From NCBI GenBank assembly GCA_015661795.1, contig DQVJ01000047.1:1-5885 (forward strand): 5,885 bases of DNA, given 5' to 3'. The position numbers and the translations under genes were made by a program. The stretch's first letter is position 1. Every line of letters starts with the position of its first letter. Below are positions 1 through 4,233 of this stretch, piece after piece. The notes under the pieces were generated by a model. That model was not told the DNA's origin. It saw nothing but the letters and a program-made list of their open reading frames with translations, and ran no database searches. Source of the stretch: Sulfurovum sp. GTDB taxonomy: Bacteria; Campylobacterota; Campylobacteria; Campylobacterales; Sulfurovaceae.

Positions 1-158
1 AAATATTCATTATGACCTATAAACCCTAAATAGGTAAAGATAGATCCTAAAATTATCTCAACAGGAGGAATAGGTATACGTAGAAATTTTGCAACAAAAG
101 GACTGCCCCATATCAGCAGAGAAAGTGTTAGAATCAGAGTGATATTGGAGTGTATCAT
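1..158 (-). CDS. N-terminal fragment of a cation/proton antiporter (CPA2/Kef-like)
   Basis: Only the first 52 codons are visible; the frame is open to the left edge of the window. The translation starts MIHSNITLILTLSLLIWG and then has SPFVAKFLRIPIPPVEIILG followed by more hydrophobic residues. A first membrane helix, then a short basic loop with LRIP, then P-x-V-E-I-I-L-G entering the second helix, is the characteristic start of monovalent cation:proton antiporter-2 (NhaP/KefB-like) proteins of the inner membrane. The ATG lies 2 nt after the bioB stop codon, so the gene is almost certainly translated from the bioB transcript. No strong Shine-Dalgarno is seen before it, which fits coupling to bioB. 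Which ion it exchanges cannot be told from this fragment. The membrane-protein character is clear; the family call rests on this one conserved segment. Confidence 0.72.
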   Translation of the reverse strand, partial: MIHSNITLILTLSLLIWGSPFVAKFLRIPIPPVEIILGSIFTYLGFIGHNEY

Positions 159-160
159 TT

Positions 161-1015
161 CTACGCATCAGTAGGGTGACAAGAAGTTGCAACTTTATAG
201 CCTAATTTTTCAAGCATATGACGATCTTTTGATGGGGACATTCCATCTGTTGTTAGATAATCACCTATGACAATGGCATTTGCTCCAGCATCGAACATGT
301 TGTGTTCTTTGTTGTTGAAAAGTAATTCTCTACCTCCTGCAACCATCAAGAGTTTATCCTCCCCGAGGAGCATCCTTGCTTTTTTGATAACTTCAAGAGC
401 TTCATCAAATTCTATATTACGTGTTTTGATAGGCAAAGCTGGATTTGGATGATAAAAATTTAGAGGGGTTGATTCTGGTGAGAGGGAAGCGATAGATGTA
501 AGAAGAGAATCTCTGTCTTCTGCAGTTTCTCCCATACCAAAAATACCACCTGAACATAGAGCTAATCCTACAGATCTTACATTTTCGCAGGTTTCATACC
601 GTTCACTCCATGCATGTGTTTGACAAATCTCTGCATAGTATCGTTCTGAAGTTTCAAGGTTATGGTTATAGCTATCGATGCCATGGTCTTTAAGATAAGT
701 GAGTTGTTCTTTGGTTGCTGTGCCATTACAAGCAATAAGATTAAGTCCTTCCACTTCTACTTTGATTGCTTGTGCAGCACGTGCAACATAGTCCACTTTC
801 TTATCATCCAAACCTTTGCCTGCAGTAACGAGACAATACCCTAGGGCACCATTTTCTTTTGCAAGTACAGCCTCGGATACAATCTGATCAATGCTTTTGT
901 ACGTATAACGTTTGATATCTGCATGGTATCGCACGCTTTGCGTACAAAACTTACAGTCCTCTTGACATGTTCCGCTTAGGATGTTATTAATTGCACATAA
1001 AAATATTTCTTTCAT
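161..1015 (-). CDS. bioB: biotin synthase BioB
   Basis: A 284-residue radical SAM enzyme that inserts sulfur into dethiobiotin to make biotin, the last step of biotin synthesis, in the cytoplasm. The radical SAM cluster motif C17-x3-C21-x2-C24 (GTCQEDCKFC) holds the [4Fe-4S] cluster. The ligands of the second, sulfur-donating [2Fe-2S] cluster are all present: C61 (GYCLV), C96 (IACNG), C154 (LCSGGI) and R229 (AGGRE). YNHNLET (116-122) is also the family motif. It is shorter than the E. coli protein (346 aa) because it lacks the N-terminal extension; the M-EIFLC start and the ATSCH ending are typical for Campylobacterota, so the ATG at 1015 is secure and the gene is complete. An extended -10 sits just 6 nt before the ATG with no Shine-Dalgarno between, suggesting a leaderless mRNA. 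The antiporter gene follows after 2 nt. No other biotin gene is in the window. Confidence 0.97.
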   Translation of the reverse strand: MKEIFLCAINNILSGTCQEDCKFCTQSVRYHADIKRYTYKSIDQIVSEAVLAKENGALGYCLVTAGKGLDDKKVDYVARAAQAIKVEVEGLNLIACNGTATKEQLTYLKDHGIDSYNHNLETSERYYAEICQTHAWSERYETCENVRSVGLALCSGGIFGMGETAEDRDSLLTSIASLSPESTPLNFYHPNPALPIKTRNIEFDEALEVIKKARMLLGEDKLLMVAGGRELLFNNKEHNMFDAGANAIVIGDYLTTDGMSPSKDRHMLEKLGYKVATSCHPTDA

Positions 1016-1021
1016 GTGCCA

Positions 1022-1030
1022 ATTATAGCA
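1022..1030 (-). promoter_or_regulatory. bioB promoter, extended -10
   Basis: On the minus strand the sequence TTTTGCTATAATTGGCAC precedes the bioB ATG. It contains a perfect TGC-TATAAT extended -10 (TATAAT at 1027-1022). No TTGACA-like -35 is found at 17 bp, which is normal for sigma-70 promoters of Campylobacterota, where an extended -10 and upstream A/T-rich DNA suffice. Transcription is predicted to begin at about the A of position 1017 or the A of the ATG itself (1015). Confidence 0.75.
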
Positions 1031-1081
1031 AAAGCTTGTATTATATAGTTTATGAACCCTATATAATATACAATTTGCTAT
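1025..1081. repeat. 57-bp imperfect inverted repeat spanning the divergent promoters
   Basis: The two arms, each read outward from the centre, are CTATATAA, TACAA, TTTGCTAT. On the left arm (minus strand) they lie at 1048-1041, 1040-1036 and 1032-1025, with 3 extra bases (1033-1035) between the last two. On the right arm (plus strand) they lie at 1059-1066, 1069-1073 and 1074-1081, with 2 extra bases (1067-1068) between the first two. That is 21 paired positions around a 10-nt centre (1049-1058). An alternative register gives an uninterrupted 10-bp repeat, 1039-1048 with 1059-1068. The core arms lie where the -35 regions of both divergent promoters would be. It lies upstream of both predicted start sites, so it should act as DNA (operator, promoter duplication) and not as an RNA terminator. 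Confidence 0.8.
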
Positions 1082-1084
1082 TTA

Positions 1085-1093
1085 TGCTATAAT
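1085..1093 (+). promoter_or_regulatory. promoter of the SPOR-like/pseudokinase operon, extended -10
   Basis: TGC-TATAAT lies at 1085-1093, identical to the extended -10 of bioB on the other strand. The predicted start of transcription is near the A at 1099 or 1101, giving a leader of about 42-44 nt before the ATG at 1143. There is no TTGACA-like -35. A direct repeat of GCTAT (1077-1081 and 1086-1090) suggests that a short duplication extended this copy relative to the bioB copy. Confidence 0.7.
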
Positions 1094-1107
1094 TCTTCAC
1101 AATAATT

Positions 1108-1146
1108 ATGTCATTAAATGTTTGGAGCAGGACAGTGAGAATATGA
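1108..1146 (+). other. possible 12-codon leader ORF overlapping the start of gene 1
   Basis: ATG at 1108 opens a short frame, MSLNVWSRTVRI, ending at TGA 1144-1146. That stop overlaps the ATG of gene 1 (ATGA at 1143-1146), and the ORF would lie within the predicted transcript. No Shine-Dalgarno precedes it, and a frame this short can occur by chance. It is listed because the ATGA overlap is the form used for translational coupling. A second, 6-codon frame (MFGAGQ, 1118-1138) overlaps it and is even less convincing. Confidence 0.15.
1129..1139 (+). promoter_or_regulatory. ribosome binding site deciding the start of gene 1
   Basis: AGGA at 1129-1132 (10 nt before the ATG at 1143) and GAG at 1137-1139 are the available Shine-Dalgarno matches. 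They support the ATG at 1143 over the TTG at 1122: starting at 1143 puts the hydrophobic signal peptide at the very N-terminus, and the region before it would then be leader. The match is weak compared with the site before gene 2. Confidence 0.5.
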
Positions 1147-1787
1147 AAGTGTTTACTACAATAGTGTTTTTTTTACATTTACTTTATGGGCAGGAAATGC
1201 ATTACAAGATGATTGTAAGTGCTCATATTGAAAGTCAGGAAGCAGCCAAGAGCCTATACAAAGTTGAGAAGTTTTTTTCTGAAAACAAAGAAGCCCAAGC
1301 ACTTAAAGAGAAATATAACCTGTCGCTCGGTTTGGAACTACTTGATAAATATATCCTTGTTGCTGTGAAGCCGATAGAGAATATTTTTATTAAAAATGAA
1401 GTACAGTATACACTTCAAAAAGAGTTTCCTGAAAGTTTTATTGTTGGAAACATTGTTCGGAATGATCTGGAGAATCAGCAAAAAAACCAAAAACAAGTTG
1501 AAATTGCAGTGCCGATAAATCAACAAGCAAATAAGAAAGAAAAATTAGTACAAGAAAAAATAGCCATTATTGATGAGCCCAAAGAGAAAGTTGATGGGTT
1601 GGAATTATTTTGGAAAGAGTTGGATAGTGAGTGGTTAGGTTTATTGTTTTTAGCTCTTGCTGGGTTTATATTGATTTATAGAAGTGCCATACAAATCTCG
1701 AAAATAAAAGAACTGCAACAAGAAGTCAGTAAGTATCAAAGTAAGTTAGAGAAAGAGGTTAATGATTTGGAGGAGAGATATGAGTAA
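1143..1787 (+). CDS. small membrane protein with periplasmic SPOR-like domain and cytoplasmic coiled coil
   Basis: A 214-residue protein that I cannot assign to a named family. Residues 1-16 (MKVFTTIVFFLHLLYG) look like a signal peptide. Residues 20-103 form a periplasmic domain whose end, KP77 followed 18 residues later by FPESFIV (95-101), resembles a SPOR (sporulation-related repeat) fold. Residues 104-155 are a Q/K/E-rich linker. A membrane helix at about 164-181 (from WLGLLFLALAGFILIY) is followed by a charged cytoplasmic coiled coil (186-214). The same order of signal peptide, SPOR-like domain, helix and coiled coil starts the next gene, and the KP/GP-to-FPxxFI spacing is identical (18 residues), so the two are paralogous in their front halves. 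It has no catalytic domain. The 8-bp overlap with gene 2 implies coupled synthesis; a co-receptor or inhibitory partner of gene 2 is the simplest guess. A TTG seven codons upstream is an alternative start. Confidence 0.85.
   Translation: MKVFTTIVFFLHLLYGQEMHYKMIVSAHIESQEAAKSLYKVEKFFSENKEAQALKEKYNLSLGLELLDKYILVAVKPIENIFIKNEVQYTLQKEFPESFIVGNIVRNDLENQQKNQKQVEIAVPINQQANKKEKLVQEKIAIIDEPKEKVDGLELFWKELDSEWLGLLFLALAGFILIYRSAIQISKIKELQQEVSKYQSKLEKEVNDLEERYE
1769..1777 (+). promoter_or_regulatory. strong ribosome binding site that sets the start of gene 2
   Basis: GGAGGAGAG at 1769-1777 ends 2 nt before ATG 1780, with the GGAGG core 6 nt away. This is the best Shine-Dalgarno in the window and lies inside the last codons of gene 1. 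It selects the ATG at 1780 (protein MSKVKYFL...) over the in-frame ATG at 1762, which would lie upstream of the site and add six residues before the signal peptide. Confidence 0.88.
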
Positions 1788-4233
1788 GGTAAAGTATTTT
1801 TTGATATGCTTTTTTGTTTTTTCAGTAAAGTTGTGTGCTTCAGCATCCCAAAGCTATATTATTTTAGCTACGGAGGAAACAAAAGAGGGGATACAGGAAC
1901 AAATATCGAAATATGAACAAACAGTGAATGGAAATAACACACTACAAAGACTGCAAACAACAGTACCCTTTCAAATAAAAGTGATTGAAAAGAATAATGC
2001 ACATGTTTTAAAAACAGGCCCTTTTTTCAAGATGGATACTTTGGCATTGGCTTTTTTAGAGTTACGTCCAGTTTTTCCGTATGCCTTTATTATGGAAGAT
2101 ATTAGAAATGAAACAATTTCATCTTCCCCAATAAAATATATAACGAAACCAATAGTCATAGCGCAAGAAGATCAAAGTGTATGGATAGCTCTTTTTGGAT
2201 TGGGTGTCATAGGGATTCTTTCACTTTTTCTTTCTTCAGATCAAATTAAAAACTTAAGAGAAAAACATCAATCTATACAGAAAAAACAAAAAGAAATAGA
2301 AAAAAAACAGAGTTTATTGCTTGAAAAGATGGGTGAAAAAATACAAACTGTTGCCACAAAAAGTGTAGATGATGAAATAAAACTTTTAGAAGCACCTTTA
2401 GATGCTATTGATGCACATGAGATCAAAAACCGTATAGAAAGTCTTAAAAAATATGATGAAGTACTTCTACGTACTACGTATGAAATGATTGATTTTCTAA
2501 AAATAAAATCTGGGAACATTGTGATTAAGCAAGAAGCCTTTCAGTTAAGTAATATGCTGCACAAGCTTACCAATGCTGTTGCAGATTCTCTTCAAAGCAA
2601 AGAACATACACTGTACTACAATATTAAGCATAATGTAACTAGATACCTCATTGGGGATACTGTTAGAATTTACCAGGTGTTACATAATTTATTGTCTGAT
2701 GTTTTAGCACATAAAGAAGCGAGTCATGTAATACTGAGTATTGAGGTAAGAGAAGAAGAGGAGCTTGTCTTTACGATTGAGAGTGCAAGTTTGTATTTGA
2801 CACCTGAAGAGATAGATAGACTTTTTATCCCAAGTTCATGGGAAGAAGTACAGAACAAGCATAAAGAGTTTGGTTTTTTTGTGATCAAGGAACTTATTGC
2901 CAATATGGACGGAAAATTTCTTATTGAAAGTCATCCGACGAGAGGAACACGGTATGAGCTAATACTGCCTTATATACGAGATGTAGATAATAAAAGTCAT
3001 AAAAAAGACCTGATAAAAGTTCTTGCCTCGAAAAAGGCACTGCTTTTTGATACAGATATGCAAAAAGCAGAAATGCTAATAAAAATTTTGAATTCTTTTG
3101 ATATTGATGTGATATTTAAATCTTCAAGGAACTTGGAAACACATCGTCCGAACTTGGATGGTTTTGATTTTCTTATTATAAAAAATGAGGATATTAGTAA
3201 AAAAGTGTTTCAATTTTTGAAAAATATTGATCGAAAACAGAACATTGATATTATAGTGATTAATAATATTTTTGAAACAAATAATGAAATAGATGGTATA
3301 GCATACATTTCAGATGCCACCTTATATAGCCCTCTTATCATTGGAGATGTTGAAGAGGTCTTAAAGCAATTATGCATTAAAAAGGCAAGAAGAAAAAAAG
3401 ATATAAGACAAGAAGGAATGGAAAACTTCAAAATTTTGGATGTTGCAAAAGTGACAATGTCAGATTTCCAGAAGTTTTCAGATAAAACAATCTTAATTGT
3501 AGAAGATAACCTAGTCAGTCAGCAAGTGATGAGTAGTATATTGAGTGCATCTAATCTTAACATACTTAAAGCAGAAAATGGACAAGAAGCCTTGGATATC
3601 CTTGAGGAAGGTACCAAGATAGACCTTATCTTTATGGATATGAATATGCCGATTATGGATGGCTTTGAAGCTACAAAAAAAATACGTCAGAACAGTAAAT
3701 ATAAAAAAGTGCCAATAATAGCAGTTACGGGGCTTGGGTTTAACTATGAGGTGGAGCAGATGATATTTGCAGGTGTGGATGCATGTATTATCAAACCAAG
3801 TAGAGTGGGACAGCTTTATACTGCACTGGATAGATTTTTAAATACAAATCAATTTACAAACAGTAACAAAAAAGCACCCGTACAAGTTCAAAATGAAAAC
3901 AAAATGGTTTTGGATATTTCAAAAGGTATGGGTTATGTTCGTAGTGAAATATTTTATAATGAAATTGTAGTACAAATACTCTTAGCACTAAAGAATTCCC
4001 AAAATCTTGTTAAAGAAATGATACAGAATGATCAAATAGATGAATTGAGATCTTTTTGTGTGGATGCTCTGGGATTAAGTGCCACTATTGGTGCTACAGG
4101 ATATGTTTCTTTACTTAAAGAAATGTTATTGGAGATGAAAAAAGAAGAAATATTCATAAGCCAATACATTCCTCGATACAAAGAAAGTTGGCTTGAACTT
4201 GAACAAGAGATGAAACGATACCTTAAGCAGTAG
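1780..4233 (+). CDS. degenerate hybrid histidine kinase (pseudokinase) with SPOR-like sensor, pseudo-receiver, intact receiver and pseudo-HPt
   Basis: An 817-residue inner-membrane protein built like a BarA-type hybrid kinase. Order: signal peptide (1-22, cleavage likely near CASA); periplasmic SPOR-like domain (24-107) with GP81F and FPYAFI (99-104); membrane helix (135-151); coiled coil (155-183); kinase dimerisation hairpin (to about 245, ending IDFLKIKSG); ATPase-like domain (about 250-400); receiver-like domain 1 (418-535); receiver 2 (568-690); HPt-like tail (709-817). Expected catalytic residues are missing: H-box MGEKIQT has E186 for His; N-box NLLSD has D307 for Asn; G1 reads S335-A-S-L-Y339 for DTGIG; G2 keeps only G365; receiver 1 has K468 for the phospho-Asp and S517 for Lys; the HPt segment VDALGLSATIGA has V761 for His. 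Receiver 2 is complete: E575/D576, D620, T650, K672. The overall fold is clearly preserved, with no frameshift. Probably it cannot phosphorylate itself and is switched by another kinase or by binding; ligand and output are unknown. Noticeably richer in A+T than topA and bioB. Confidence 0.88.
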   Translation: MSKVKYFLICFFVFSVKLCASASQSYIILATEETKEGIQEQISKYEQTVNGNNTLQRLQTTVPFQIKVIEKNNAHVLKTGPFFKMDTLALAFLELRPVFPYAFIMEDIRNETISSSPIKYITKPIVIAQEDQSVWIALFGLGVIGILSLFLSSDQIKNLREKHQSIQKKQKEIEKKQSLLLEKMGEKIQTVATKSVDDEIKLLEAPLDAIDAHEIKNRIESLKKYDEVLLRTTYEMIDFLKIKSGNIVIKQEAFQLSNMLHKLTNAVADSLQSKEHTLYYNIKHNVTRYLIGDTVRIYQVLHNLLSDVLAHKEASHVILSIEVREEEELVFTIESASLYLTPEEIDRLFIPSSWEEVQNKHKEFGFFVIKELIANMDGKFLIESHPTRGTRYELILPYIRDVDNKSHKKDLIKVLASKKALLFDTDMQKAEMLIKILNSFDIDVIFKSSRNLETHRPNLDGFDFLIIKNEDISKKVFQFLKNIDRKQNIDIIVINNIFETNNEIDGIAYISDATLYSPLIIGDVEEVLKQLCIKKARRKKDIRQEGMENFKILDVAKVTMSDFQKFSDKTILIVEDNLVSQQVMSSILSASNLNILKAENGQEALDILEEGTKIDLIFMDMNMPIMDGFEATKKIRQNSKYKKVPIIAVTGLGFNYEVEQMIFAGVDACIIKPSRVGQLYTALDRFLNTNQFTNSNKKAPVQVQNENKMVLDISKGMGYVRSEIFYNEIVVQILLALKNSQNLVKEMIQNDQIDELRSFCVDALGLSATIGATGYVSLLKEMLLEMKKEEIFISQYIPRYKESWLELEQEMKRYLKQ

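Noticed and set aside
267..844. Plus-strand frames opposite bioB
   Set aside because: They lie antisense to a fully conserved enzyme and resemble no protein family.
1039..1068. BirA or BioR operator before bioB
   Set aside because: The arms do not match the E. coli BirA site (TTGTAAACC/GGTTTACAA), and match the BioR TTATMTATAA site only in part; BioR is an alphaproteobacterial regulator.
1025..1081. Rho-independent terminator formed by the 57-bp inverted repeat
   Set aside because: Its stem is almost all A/T with bulges, no T-run follows, and it lies upstream of both predicted transcription starts.
1122..1142. TTG start for gene 1 at 1122
   Set aside because: It would place seven polar residues before the signal peptide and has no Shine-Dalgarno upstream; the ATG at 1143 gives a standard exported N-terminus.
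1762..1779. ATG at 1762 as the start of gene 2
   Set aside because: The strong GGAGGAGAG lies downstream of it and directly before ATG 1780, which also begins the signal peptide.
2268..2519. Minus-strand open frame of 83 codons
   Set aside because: It lies wholly inside gene 2, and its Ser/Phe-rich translation is what A-rich coding sequence gives on the opposite strand.
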